DNA of 64,000 bases. Origin: Brachionus manjavacas. Its lineage: Eukaryota; Rotifera; Eurotatoria; Ploima; Brachionidae. This document shows, in pieces, positions 42,227 through 53,806 of the stretch. Position 1 is the stretch's first letter. Each line of letters starts with the position of its first letter. The notes under the pieces are model-generated. The model saw nothing but the letters and a program-made list of their open reading frames with translations, ran no database searches and was not told the DNA's origin. The DNA lies in contig JAHQIY010000007.1 in assembly GCA_019054805.1 (NCBI GenBank), forward strand, positions 5,399,501 through 5,463,500. Reading direction: 5' to 3'. Made by a program: the position numbers and the translations under genes.

Positions 42227-45200
42227 CTTTTGAATCAAAAAATGTATTAATTAAATTTATTTAATATAGTATTTTAAGTTTGAGAAGTAGGAGATTATTC
42301 AAGGATACCAAAATCGCGTGTAATAATTGTATTTAAATCATAAAATAATAATTAAATGATAATTAAAAAATTAAAATTTCATTTAATTACTATTATATCA
42401 GTAAAGAATAATAAAATTTATTTGATAATTTTTTTTAATACGATTTTTTTAAATGGATTTTTTTTCAAAAAAATCATTTACCTTTTGAAAAAAATTATTT
42501 TAAAAAAAAAATAATTTTAAGAATAAAAAAAATTAATTTTTAAAGAAGGTCGAGCGACAAGTTCAGTTACACCTTGCTAGAGTTTAAAATAAATGATAAT
42601 TTGTGTTATTTTTAAAACTATGATTTTGATTCATTTTTAACTCTCTTAACACTAGAGTCAGCAAAGCAGCCATTTTGACTAATTATTAATATTTTAGATC
42701 CTTATATCTTTTTTTATAATGGATCCTTTAATAGATAAATTTTTTTTATGATTGTTTACCTAAAAAATTCCAAGGAAACTTGTGATAATTCAAAACTGAG
42801 TCAAATTCTTTATAAAAAAATTAAAAAATGAATTTTAAAATTTTTTACATATTTTTATTTGCTTAGTTTAAGATTGTTCTTTAAGGCTTCAATGGTGCAA
42901 CATTGTTTGTCAAAAAAAAAAAAACTTGTTTTCGAGAATACATTTTTGCTTTAAAATTAATTTAAAATTTTTCAGAAAATATTTTTTTTTATTTTTTTTA
43001 CTTATCTTTAAAAGAATTAATGCAGATTTAGGATTAAAAATTTAACAAAATAATGCATTCATCTTATACAAATTTTCCTTTTGTTAAAGCGCTTTAAAAT
43101 TTTTTTAACAACAACCTTTAATGGCAATTGTTTTCAGTCAAGGAATTCTAGTGTTGAAAATTTTTTTAATTGATATTTAAAATAAAATTTAAGATAATTG
43201 AATATATATTCGAATAAAAAATAAATTTTTACTTATAATTTAAATTAAAAAAATGAATTAGATTTAGAAAATAAAATTATCGAAAATTAAAGCTTAGAAA
43301 ATTTTGAAATAAAAAACAAAATTAGATAGTTTTCTTTGCCTTCTTATTTCCTTCCGAAAAGCAATCCGATCTTAATCTTTAGAAGGTTCCTAGTTTTATT
43401 AGTATAGTTTTTTCCGAATATGTAAAGATTTATAAATTTAATTTTATGATAATATCAAAAATTTTGTTTAAATTTAAAAAAAAATTTTTCCTTAATGTTT
43501 AAATATTGCTCAAAAACATGTTCGATTTCAACACTAAAAAATTCTAACAAATAAACTTCTAAATTTTAAAATTTTCATCATTTTGTTTAGTTTTTTTATC
43601 TTTTGAGCAGAAACTATTTTCCAAAAATATCTCACTTAGCTCTGCCATTTGCTAAACTAACCAAAATGGTCATTACAAAATTGAGCCCAAACTATATTAG
43701 GTCTTTTTGAAAAAAATTTACATTACTTTTTCCCTGTTGATGTCACCCATGCAGATATTTTCAAAAATGCTGACATTAAAAAGCACCGGCTCTTGACTCA
43801 CCAGACCAATATGAGACCTAAGCCAGTTAATATTCAATTTCCTGATGTCGTTTCCGTCCAAATAAACAGCACCCTGTTCAACATCATAAAATCTAAGCAA
43901 CAAAGCTATAGTGGTGCTTTTGCCACAGCCAGAAGGTCCGACAAGAGCATTTGTTGTTCCGTTTTTAACTTCCAAATTGAAACCATTCAAAACTTTTACT
44001 TTAGGTCGATTTGGATAGCGGAAATGAACATTCTCGAACTTTATATTGCCAGTTACTTTTTCTGGCCTCAGACCCTCTTCACTAAAGCTGTCAATTTCTG
44101 ATTTTCGTTCGATTATTTTAAAGGCTGTTTTGGCCGCACTGGAGGCTAATTTTTGATCGGGCAGCAAAGAGTATGATCTTGCCAGAATCAAGGCAGAAAA
44201 TGTCATGATTGGAAAAATTCTGAACAAGTTGGGTACAGTGAGCTCGTTTTTTGAAACTAATGTAAATCCATAGCTAAAAGCTGTGGCTTGAATAAAAAAA
44301 ACTATGGACACCGAAATAGAATAGAAAATGGCTTGGACATGCAACAGTAGCAGGCTTTTGCGGAATTTTCTTCCATAAACAAGATTAAACTCATCGATGA
44401 AGTGCTGTTCTCTGCCCAGACTAACAATTGTCTTAATATTTTCCACTGTTTCTATTGTTATCCTGCCCACTTCTTCATTCACATTTTTCCCTTTTACTTT
44501 TTGGCTCATGGAAGATCTGCCGACCATCACTCCGCTAAAGAAGTTAATCGGCACAAAAACCAGCATTACCAAAGCTAACTTCCAACTAAGAACAAATGAG
44601 TAAATAATGCTGAAACCCACACCGGAAACTCCTTGGACATACAACTTCAGCTTGTCGGACGATTTTCCTTTTACAAAGCCAGCTGATGAAGACAACTGGG
44701 TTGCCAAAATGGAAGATCTGTTCTCATCTAGATCATGGAATCCAATTTCTTGCCGCAGCATTGATTTGAACATGAGGGTGCGGATGCGCTGGGTGAGTTT
44801 AGATCCGGCCAAAGAAAAAGAATAGCTGTGGACAACATTGCTGACAATTGCGGCCACTCCGAATCCAAAAATGATGCCCATGTATTTTAAGCTTTCGTTT
44901 CTTTGTTTTTCGGCATCGGTCAAAGTGAAAAGGTTGAATATTTCGGCAAAGACAAGGGCTGTGGCCGGTTGAATGATGGCACTAATGGCTTGTCCAATAG
45001 ATCCAATTAAGAGCCAAAACCATTCAGGTGCATGAAGTCTGAACAAACGAATTTCATAATAAAATGGACGGAATTTTTTTTTGGTTTTTTTAATTTTTTG
45101 GGTGTCAACTTCTTCTTCTGTGTTGACTGGTTTTTGCGGGTCTTCATGCTCCGATTCGGATTCAGAGGAACTTGAGTCCAAAGACTCGTCAGCATTTTGA

Positions 45201-48200
45201 TCATATTTGTGCGCATGAGTCTGCTCTTTGGTTTTGCTCTGGGTTTGAACTAGATTGAAATATTCGCCTTGTTTGGCCATTAGTTCTTCATGGGTGCCTT
45301 TTTCGACCATCAGGCCATTGGCAATGTAGATGATGAGATCAGCATTACGAATTGTACTCAAGCGATGTGCAATCACGATGGTAGTTCGGCCAATTTTTGC
45401 CTTGTCCAAAGCATCCTGAACTATTTTTTCACTTTCATAATCCAATGCTGATGTTGCTTCGTCCAGGAGTAAAATTTTTGGATTTCGAATCAAACCTCTA
45501 GCTTTTAAAAAAAAAATTTTGATAAAGTTTTTATAAAAATTCAGAGACATTTAAAGTTTTTATTCAAAAAAAAAACCCTAGCTAATGAAGCCTTGCGAAT
45601 AGGTCGATGATTTTACGATAAATGATATTTTTCTGATATTTAGATGGCATAAGGAAATTATAACCCAATCTGAGTGGCATCCATTTGCTAAGTAGCTAAT
45701 TTAGCCAAAAATATAAAAAAAATTTATATTTTTTCTAAAAATAGAGAGCAAATTAAATTTGATTGTTGATAGATTTTTTCCCAGAAAAAAATTCTAATAT
45801 AATATTTTCATGGATTTAGTACGTTTTAAAACTCGGATACGGCTCGAATTTTTAAAATAATTTTAAGAAAATTTTAGTTAAATTTAGACTTTAACTAATA
45901 ATCCCTTTTTTTTAAATAGAGCAGCTTTTTAAAAAGGATATGGGTAAATTTGGATAGAAATTCAAATATTGAAAAATTTTAAAATTATTATGATCATTTT
46001 AAAAAATTTAGTTCTAGGGTTTAAGAAACTACGTTAAGATAATTTTACGCTTTTTTTCTTAAGTTTTTGACGAAGTTTCTTTGTTTACAAAAATATTGAC
46101 TGTCTGATAGTGAATGAAATAATTTTTTTCTTTTATTGAAAACAACAATCAAGAACAAAGATTTTTTTATATTTTCAATTTTTTCGTAAACAATTTTTAA
46201 TAATAGAAAAGATTTTATTGAGGATCTGATTTTTTTAAATGTTAATCGCATTTGGCAATGCATTAATGGGGTCCCCAGGGTTTTAAAGTGCCCATACTCA
46301 AAAATTTAGGTATTTCTTAACTTTACTGATACTGTTAACAAATTTTTAAAATTCTCATACAAATAGGAGTATTTTGATGTCATTTCTCTATGAAACTTTA
46401 AGCGTCATATTTCTTGAAATAATATTTCGTCATATAAATAAAAAAATTATATATTCTGAATCACATCATCGAGATCTGCAAGAAAACCATCTTATGTTTA
46501 GGATTTCAATCCAAATTGTCTCATATCCTTTATATTTGAGAAAAATATAATAAAAAATAAAAAATATAAAAAAAATAAAACTGTAAATATTTTAATTCAC
46601 CCTTTTGTATAAGTTAGTCAATTTCTTTTTTATTTATTCAAAATTTGTATTAATAAATTTTTTATAAGAAATTATTTTTTTAATTCGAATCCTTTCTTTA
46701 TCATAAATACATAATCCGGATCCTTCTTTTAGGTTTAACCGATTAAATCTCTAAATAATTAAGTAGATAAATTACGAGTGAAATTTTATTTAAAATAATA
46801 AAACTTTTTTACATCGGGTCGTTTTTGCCCGTTTTTGAAAAATTCAAAAGCCTATAGATAAGGAACAAATAAAGATTCAGAAATAAACAGGAGCTTTTGA
46901 TTTGGCTTTTTTTTTTAAATCTTAAAAAAATTCTACATGATACAGATCAAATAAATGGAAAAATCACATTATTAATTTTGTAAATTAATTTCCATTTTTC
47001 ATTTAATTAATTTTACTTTTTTTAAATTTAGACAGTATATGGAACTGAGTCATTATGGGTTCATTGTTTTTTAGGAATTTCTTTCAAAATTACTGATGAA
47101 TGGAATGTATTCTTAATTAGAAAAAATTAACTAAAAGCTAATAATGAAATTTTTCTTAAAGATTTTAACTTCAAACTTAAAATTCTTGATTTTTTTTAAT
47201 TTAAAACAGGCCTAAAAAATATCGAATTCCTAAATTGATTTAAAAATCTGAAATAAATCACTTAAATTAAAAAAAAATTATCATACCATCGTAAATTTTG
47301 TAACATACCTCGGCTAATATTATGACGGTGAAAGTTAGATTCGTAGAATTTTAAATTATTCAAATAGTATAAATATATGATAAAATTTTTTCTCATCGAA
47401 TAATCATCTGTGATAATTTTTAGGAAAAAAAGAAAAATTGTTCTAAATTATTTCAAAAATTTACAACAAATGCAAATTTTTAAATTAGAAGATTTATTTT
47501 GAGGCATTCATTTTTTCATTCTATAAATTTTGTCACCAATTATCAAATGGAGCTTTCGATCGCTACAAATAAAAAATATAAAATTTTAAAATCTCATCTA
47601 TCAATCTAAAATATTGATTCATTTAATTTAATTAAACTCCATTCTTAAAAATTTTTCTAAAAAAAAACAGTTCTTTGATTTTTTAATTTATATTAATTTT
47701 CTATGAACTATTTTTTCTACGAAATGAAACTTCATCGATACCACATTATAGCAGCTTATAGGAGATGATTTAAGTTACCAGAAGGCCTCATCTTTTACCT
47801 TTTTTTGTCCAAACTGATTTAACCTGCTATAAGATTCAATTAGATGATGAAACAGAATTTATAGAAATTTATTATTTACCAAGAAAAAAAATACTTTTTG
47901 TAAGCGTTTAAGTAACCCCTGAAAGTTTTTTAGGACAAAAGAAACATAGTCTAAAAGAAGCTTGTCTTGCTTTGATTTAATGTCACCTTCAAAGTTCATA
48001 ACTCCAGCTGAAAAAACTTGATACTCGAAGTGAACTAAAAAAAAAAATTTGTTCAACTTCAACATTAAATAATCTTTTTAAATTTAACGCTAGAATGACC
48101 GGCGTCAAATTGACACCGTCTTCTATAATGAATAAGTTAAGGAATGTCTTTTAGAATTTGAAAAGAAAGAAATCCTTTTTTGTTAATTTAACTAAAATAT

Positions 48201-51200
48201 ATTAGATTTTAAAAAAATTATCAAAATTTAACCAGAGATTATTCGTAAATTAGCTTTCTGAAAAAGTTTAATTTTTAGTTTGGTCTTTACAGTGTTGAAA
48301 CAATTTTTAGACTGAAAAAATCTTGCCAAAACCAGCCTCAAACTTAATCACTAAGATTTTAAATTTAAAAAAAAAATTTAATTTGAAAATTTGAATCTAA
48401 TTTTCACAAAAATACAAATAAAATAAAACTTGATGTTTTACCAATGGCTATCCTTTGCTTTTGTCCACCAGAAAGTTGAGCACCTCTTTCGCCCACTTGG
48501 GTTTCGTATTTATTCGTGGTGGTGAGTATAAAATCATGTGCATTGGCGTTCTTAGCCGCTTGTTCGATCTCCTCATCAGTTGCATCCAAACGACCCAAGC
48601 GAATGTTTTCTCTGATTGTGTTTGTAAACAAAATGGGCTCTTGTGACACCAAAGCTGTTTGACTTCTTAACCAATTTAAATCCAAGGTATCAATATTGTA
48701 ACCGTCGATTTTAATTGACCCCGATTGAGGCAAATAGAAGCGCTGCATCAAAGAAACAACAGTTGATTTGCCACCTCCACTGGATCCGACTAGAGCTACT
48801 GTTTTGCCTGCTGGTATTTTAAAGCTTAGGCCTTTCAAAACTTTTAGTTCTTTTCGCTGTGGATAGCTAAATGCAACATTGTCAAATTCGATGTCACCTT
48901 TCAAATTGTTTAATTGTAAGCCATCTTTTTGCTCGAACACGTCGATGGCAGATTTGGTTTCGATGATGTCGAATATTTTTTTAGCAGCACCTCTTGCTTC
49001 CGCTAGCTCTTTGATATAGGGCAAAGCTTGGCCAACCGAAAAGGTGGCAATGAAAATACAAAAAAATGATTGCAGTATATTTCCAGGTAAAAATTTGTCA
49101 CATTGATATCGGGACAGATAAACGCCATAGTAGACACCGATGCCAAAAAAAACATCTATCAAAAAATCTGACAAGCCAAGAAAAAAGCCGCTCAATAGGC
49201 CTTTTTTCTGCGCCATTTTATTTGCGTTGTCCAAATTTTTTTCATAGTTTTGAACGGTTTTTTGCTGAAGTCCAAGAGACAACAAGGTACGAATTGAGCT
49301 CAAGGCCTCCTGAGCTATAGAGCCAGCTTTACCATATGCTTTAAACTCTTCAATTGTATATTTTCGTGTAAACAGAACCATGAGTGCAGTGGATAAAATC
49401 ATAAATGGAATTAAGGCTATGAATACTATTGAAAACATCCAGGCTTGGACTAGGGCGAAAATTATGCAAGCAATACCTCGACATACCAGATGAATAAAAT
49501 CAGAAACTTTAAATCCAATTCCGAATTTCACAGTTTCAATATTGCTTGAGAAAAAAAGGTAAGTTTAATAATTGATAATAAACAGCTCTTTATATTTCTA
49601 CTAAAATTATTGATTTAAACAAATTTAATTCAAATTTTATTCTTAACTTTCATTTTTTTTTAGCTTATTTACTTTATTTTGATTTTTTTTAATCTGATTT
49701 GATCTGATGGAGCCCTAGCTCGGTACAGAAAACAAATAAATAAAAAAATAGACATTTTTGTTTTGTTCTGTGATTAACAATGCTCGGTTGACAGCCAAAT
49801 GGTATTCTAAAATACCTCGAAAATTTATGAGGCAAAAAGACCGAGCAAAGATTAGAAAATTTAATCACTTTTTTTCTTAAAGCTTAAAATTTCTACTTTA
49901 ATTTATTAAGTGACACAATTTATGATTTTAAAAGAGCAGTTTGGGGCTTTTGAAAAAAGACTGTTTTTTTGGCGTGAAACGGAGTGTCTTTTGACACATT
50001 GACATTGTTCATTCTTTTTGTTCCTGAAATCTCAACTAGGTAAACATTTTTCACATGTAATTCTCTATTTAAACATTTCTTTTTTAATTTTCTTTTAAAT
50101 TTTTTTTGATTTTTTCTTTTATTTTTTATTCTAAAGGAACTTTAGTTCGAAACAGAAAAATTAATTAATTAATAAAAGTGTTGCAATAGAATAATTTATT
50201 GGAACACAATGATACTAAGATAATGTTAACTAAAAAAAAAAAAATTTCGCAAAAAATTTGTTTATTTGCAAACCTTGACTTTTTATTTTTGTTTAGCGTA
50301 AAATTAATTATTATTTTAAAAAAATTTTAAAATTTTTAAGATGACTAAATAAAGTTCATAATAAATTAATAAAAATTATTTAAAAAAAAAATTCTACAAG
50401 ACCAAGTCAACTTTGACTCTAATTTTTGAAAATTAATAAGAAAGTTAAATTCTGACTTTTCACAAATTCTGTTTATTAAAATAATAAGTTGTCGGCATGT
50501 TGAAGTTTATGATCAAAACTTTTTATCAAATTGCTCATTTTATATTTAATAATAAATTTCCTGAAGATTTAGGCAGAATTTTAAAAAATTCTTGATGTAA
50601 CATTGATTAACATAGTTTGTTAAATTAAAATTTAAAAAAAAAAAAAATTTAATTTTATTATTGTGAAGTTAATTTTTTTCTCTTTCGGATTTGGTACTCT
50701 TTTTAATTCTAAAAATCGATTATTAATCCATTTATTTTATGATCAACTTAAAATAATTTTTGAGACTGTAGCATAATATGTTAAATCATTACCAATAAAA
50801 AAAAAATCATTTCGTTTATTTAAGAAATTATTATGCTTACTTTTTAATTGAGCATTTGATCATTTGATCATAAACTTTAACATGCCTAAGTTGTCCCTTT
50901 TCGTTCCTAGCGGATAAAAGGAAAAACCCTTCTCTCCTTATCCAGTACCTAATTGAGCAATAATTCCGATCTAACACAAAGCTTACTGCATCGAGTTGTA
51001 AGTTTTGTTGTAAACTCTACACTGCAGTTATTTAGTAGTCAAAGTAGGGTCCCTTTTGGTCAAAGTAGTTTGGGTTGCTGTTTCTGCGAAAGAGATATGT
51101 GAGCCATATATCGTTGAAAGTGACAATGCAATTAATCAGATCGTTTACCTAGGTGAATGTCTAAGCAGGAGGTAGCTTCCCTTCATCAATAAGTATCATT

Positions 51201-53806
51201 CAGCTCTCATTACATTATGGTCGAAAATTCACTCGATCAAGTCGACAAAATGGATAACCCTGAAAATTTGCCTGAAGGTAGACCTATTGAAGATTTTTGG
51301 ACATAATTGAAAGGGAAAGTCTACGAGAATGGCTGGTAAGCGAAAATGCTTTATCAATTGAGGCTCAGGATATTAAAATGTCTGCGTGAAATCAGCTTTA
51401 CATCAATAAAGACCCTAATTGAAGGTGTCAAAAGTCAGATTGACAAAATTCGAAGAAATGATAGAAAAGAAAAAAGTTAAAACCTTTAGAAAAATTTCGG
51501 AAACTTTGTCTTCACCCGTTATATATTAAAAATTTTGCCATTGTATGTCAATAAATTATTTTATTTAGAGCTACTCTTTTAAAAATTTTATATATTAGAT
51601 ATTTAAAAGCAGAAGTCTTCAGTGTCTTCAAGTTAATGGAAAAAAAATGCTATTTTCCAAAAGGCTTGTCAAATTTTATATTTTAAAATAGTTAAAATAA
51701 TTTTATTTCTTTAACAAGTCACTAGTTTTAATTCGAATTTATTTTTCGTCGCCATTTAAAGAAATTTTCGAATTTGGTAACAAAGAGATCAAATTTTAAA
51801 AACATTTTTTGATTTTCATAAAATTTTCTGAAAATAAATTAAAATAATTTTATCTCAAAGCTAACAAAATGGAAAAAAAAACTTAAATACTTAAAGAATA
51901 AAAAAGCTTTTATTTTACCTATTGCGACTTGAAAATATTGGGGTTTTTTAATAGGAACAAATTAGGATCGACTCAACTTCAAAATGGTCTCTTCGTATTA
52001 AGTAACTCGACAACAGAATGTTCTACTGAACTGAATGTATTAAAGTGTAAAACAATGTATATTGATCGAAATAGGAATAAAACTGGATATACAATTCCAA
52101 TCTTGGATGGGGCAGTAACCCTTAAAGAAACTGTTGAAGAAAAGGACCTCGGTGTTGTTGTTTCTAATAACCTAAAATGGAACAAACAATGTTCATCTGC
52201 GGCATTCAAAGTCAACAGAGTATTAGGTTAAATCAGGAATGCGCTCGTATGTTTGGACAAAGAAACTTTTAGACTTGTATCCATAGGACTTGCCAGACCA
52301 CATCTTGAATACGCTGTAAGTATTTGGAACCCCTCAACGATAGCTAACATAAACATTATGGAAAGAGTTCAAAGAAGAGCGACGAAGCTAGTCCAAAGTT
52401 TGAAGGAAAAGTCGTACCAAGAAAGACTAATATCTTTGGACTTAATGAGTTAAGATAAAACCCCCTCTAGTTATAACAAGAGGGGGTTTTATTCAAGCGT
52501 TCAAATAGTTAACTGACATGAGAAGAGTGAAAGGTGTGAACCTGGCCACAAGTTTGAATCTGAACCTGAGAAGAAAAATATAACATGAAGCTAGAGAAAG
52601 AAATTTGCGAACAAACTACATCAAGATATGACCAACAGAGTGGTTTCAAAGTGGAATGTTTTACCGCAAAGTGTTGTCAACTCAGAGACAGTTAATTGCA
52701 CAAAGAAAGAAACGAAAGACTGCCACAAATAGAGCTAAATCCCGGAAGGTGTTTGTATAGATTTCTACACTGCAGTCTTATAATTACTACTACTACTTCT
52801 ATTAAAACATTTAATAAAGAAAATATTGAACTGTTTACAAAATTTAACTTTAATTTTTTTTTCAAACAAACCATCATTTTGATTTAACAAAATTTAAAAT
52901 TTAAAATTACTTTGTTAGAGTAGAGTTCAAGTCTCCTGACAAATTTATGTCAAAAAAAGCCATGTCCTGTCGAATAATGGTCTTGTAGAGCGTTTCTCTA
53001 TTTTTAAATTATTTTTTTTAATTACTTGTAAAAGATTTTTGATAAATTTACCTCATTTTTTTAATTTGTTTTTCACCAGCCGTATTCCAACAAACATGTC
53101 CTATGTAGTTCAGAACTAGTGACATAAACCCGAATCCAACATACAAATAAATGACACTTTCAATTCTATTCTCACTCGACTCATTCTCTGGATTAGAGCT
53201 TAGACTTTAAAAAAATCATCTTTCTAGGTTTCGGAAAATTTTTAAAAATTCAAACCATTCAACTCCATAAGCTTTAATTAAATAATTAAATTCAAGTAAA
53301 AAAATATTTTAAAAGCTTACGGGAAGTAACTGCTTTTGTAGTAACTGGGGTTTGTGGACTGGTGGCGTTTGATCCACCGGCGTTTATGTCAACAAAGACT
53401 CCAACAATTTGTCCATAGAGTAAAAAAACTAGCGGAAAAACAGCTGAGGCTCCCCCAGCGCTCAACGTTCCGATAGTTATCAGAAGATAATCCAACCACG
53501 TCGCAAATTTAAACTAGATTTTTTTTTAATTTAGGAAAATTTTTTTTTTTTAAATTACCAATTTTGTGAGCGGTACTTTTTCCTCTTTTGTCTTCTTTAT
53601 TTTCTGTTTTTTATTCTTTTTAAGATTTTTGAGCTCAATTTCCTCTTTTCTGTAAAGAATTAATAAAAATAACACAAAAATTTTGACTACTTTTCGTTAA
53701 AATTGCTCAGAAATGGATCAATTTTGGGCTCATCATTTAAATCAATTGTTTTGAATTGTCCCGGAGTACCAATATCACTACTTAATTCAGTTTCGTACTG
53801 CTTCAT
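41526..53806 (-). CDS. ABCB-type full ABC transporter (P-glycoprotein-like), about 12 exons
   Basis: One gene on the minus strand encodes two membrane domains and two ATPase domains, about 1,315 residues. That is close to the 1,280 of animal MDR1-type pumps. Exons: 53,691-53,806; 53,559-53,649; 53,321-53,513; 53,052-53,204 (start uncertain); 52,911-52,997; 48,442-49,544; 43,727-45,501; 42,155-42,226; 41,975-42,044; 41,858-41,916; 41,726-41,805; 41,526-41,673. All have GT/AG ends, and phases agree except between the third and fourth exons. Both nucleotide sites are complete: Walker [10 protein letters not shown] and GPSGCGKST, signatures LSGGQKQR and LSGGEKQR, and Walker [12 protein letters not shown] twice. 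The product would export lipids or xenobiotics at the plasma membrane. The large introns of the first half hold LINE and mariner debris. The closest named gene cannot be told. Confidence 0.88.
42227..43726. other. ABCB intron 7
   Basis: This is AT-rich intron DNA of 1.5 kb. TTAACACTAGAGTC near 42,646 resembles the ends of piggyBac-like elements. No gene is seen. Confidence 0.4.
43727..45501 (-). CDS. ABCB transporter exon 7: Walker B, linker, membrane domain 2, ATPase domain 2 start
   Basis: The exon starts [20 protein letters not shown], followed by the H-loop [11 protein letters not shown]. Next comes a charged linker with [18 protein letters not shown], a likely phosphorylated stretch as in P-glycoprotein. 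Six membrane helices and the second ATPase domain follow, up to its Q-loop LVSQEPVLF. It ends at GTAATG after NREK. Confidence 0.9.
45502..48441. other. ABCB intron 6
   Basis: This 2.9-kb intron is AT-rich with no recognised gene. TTTAACGCTAGAATGACC near 48,084, with a small GGCGTCAA...TTGACACC stem, is a second piggyBac-like end candidate. Confidence 0.4.
48442..49544 (-). CDS. ABCB transporter exon 6: rest of membrane domain 1 and first ATPase domain
   Basis: The exon begins with [16 protein letters not shown], continuing the exon 5 coupling region, then four membrane helices. The ATPase domain holds FSYPQR, Walker [14 protein letters not shown], the Q-loop LVSQEPILF and the signature [11 protein letters not shown]. 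The exon ends one base into the Ala codon at a GTAAAA donor, and Walker B is on the next exon. Confidence 0.9.
49690..49748 (+). mobile_element. LINE-A 3'-end fragment
   Basis: The hairpin GAGC-CCTA-GCTC (49,710-49,721) is followed by GGTACAGAAAACAAATAAAT and an A-rich tail. Only the end of the element is present, in an ABCB intron. Confidence 0.65.
50118..50172 (+). mobile_element. LINE-A-related 3'-end fragment with changed stem
   Basis: The hairpin is GAAC-TTTA-GTTC (50,137-50,148), followed by GAAACAGAAAAATTAATTAA and an A-rich tail. Compared with the other LINE-A ends, both partners of one stem pair have changed. Confidence 0.6.
51055..51480 (+). pseudogene. Tc1/mariner-type transposase, C-terminal relic
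   Basis: A plus-strand frame reads [31 protein letters not shown] and [12 protein letters not shown]. After shifts it goes on [23 protein letters not shown] and [17 protein letters not shown]. The order (xAIS-KG-S-P, CL-x-x-LxPFI-x-x-HH, then N-P-x-x-P-x-x-RPIE-x-FW) is that of the catalytic core and C-terminus of a mariner-like family. The third acidic residue lies in RPIEDFW. It is complementary in extent to the relic at 23.1 kb and may be from the same family. It lies in an ABCB intron. Confidence 0.65.
51930..52800 (+). mobile_element. CR1-like LINE remnant in ABCB intron 5
   Basis: The remnant begins after the RT core: [34 protein letters not shown], then [15 protein letters not shown] and [15 protein letters not shown]. 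After a fold-back insertion come QIVN and [15 protein letters not shown]. The 3' end has TGTATAGATTTCTACAC (a weak hairpin) and a (TAC)n-like tail (52,783-52,800). It is plus strand, opposite to the host gene. Confidence 0.7.
52455..52492. repeat. Perfect inverted repeat, 14-bp arms
   Basis: ATAAAACCCCCTCT and AGAGGGGGTTTTAT are exact reverse complements around a 10-base loop. It lies inside the LINE coding remnant, at a place where related copies have a simple RGDLIQ coding tract, so it looks like a templated fold-back duplication. Confidence 0.85.
52911..53806 (-). CDS. ABCB transporter exons 1-5: N-terminus and first membrane helices
   Basis: Exon 1 starts at ATG 53,806 with an acidic cytosolic tail. 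Exon 2 is Lys-rich, ending EEKVPLTKL. Exon 3 carries helix 1 ([18 protein letters not shown]) and an extracellular loop with an N-glycosylation site (GSNATSP). Exon 4 has helix 2 ([19 protein letters not shown]) and [10 protein letters not shown]. Exon 5 is [11 protein letters not shown], the cytosolic loop that in this family contacts the ATPase domains. The junction from exon 3 (phase 1) to exon 4 (needs phase 2) does not fit in this sequence; all other junctions do. Confidence 0.8.

Noticed and set aside
43793-44825. Plus-strand open frames opposite the ABCB gene
   Set aside because: They are antisense shadows of a strongly conserved transporter exon.
52455-52492. Hairpin with GC stem and T run as a bacterial-type terminator
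   Set aside because: The window is eukaryotic and the hairpin lies inside a LINE coding remnant; a fold-back duplication explains it better.
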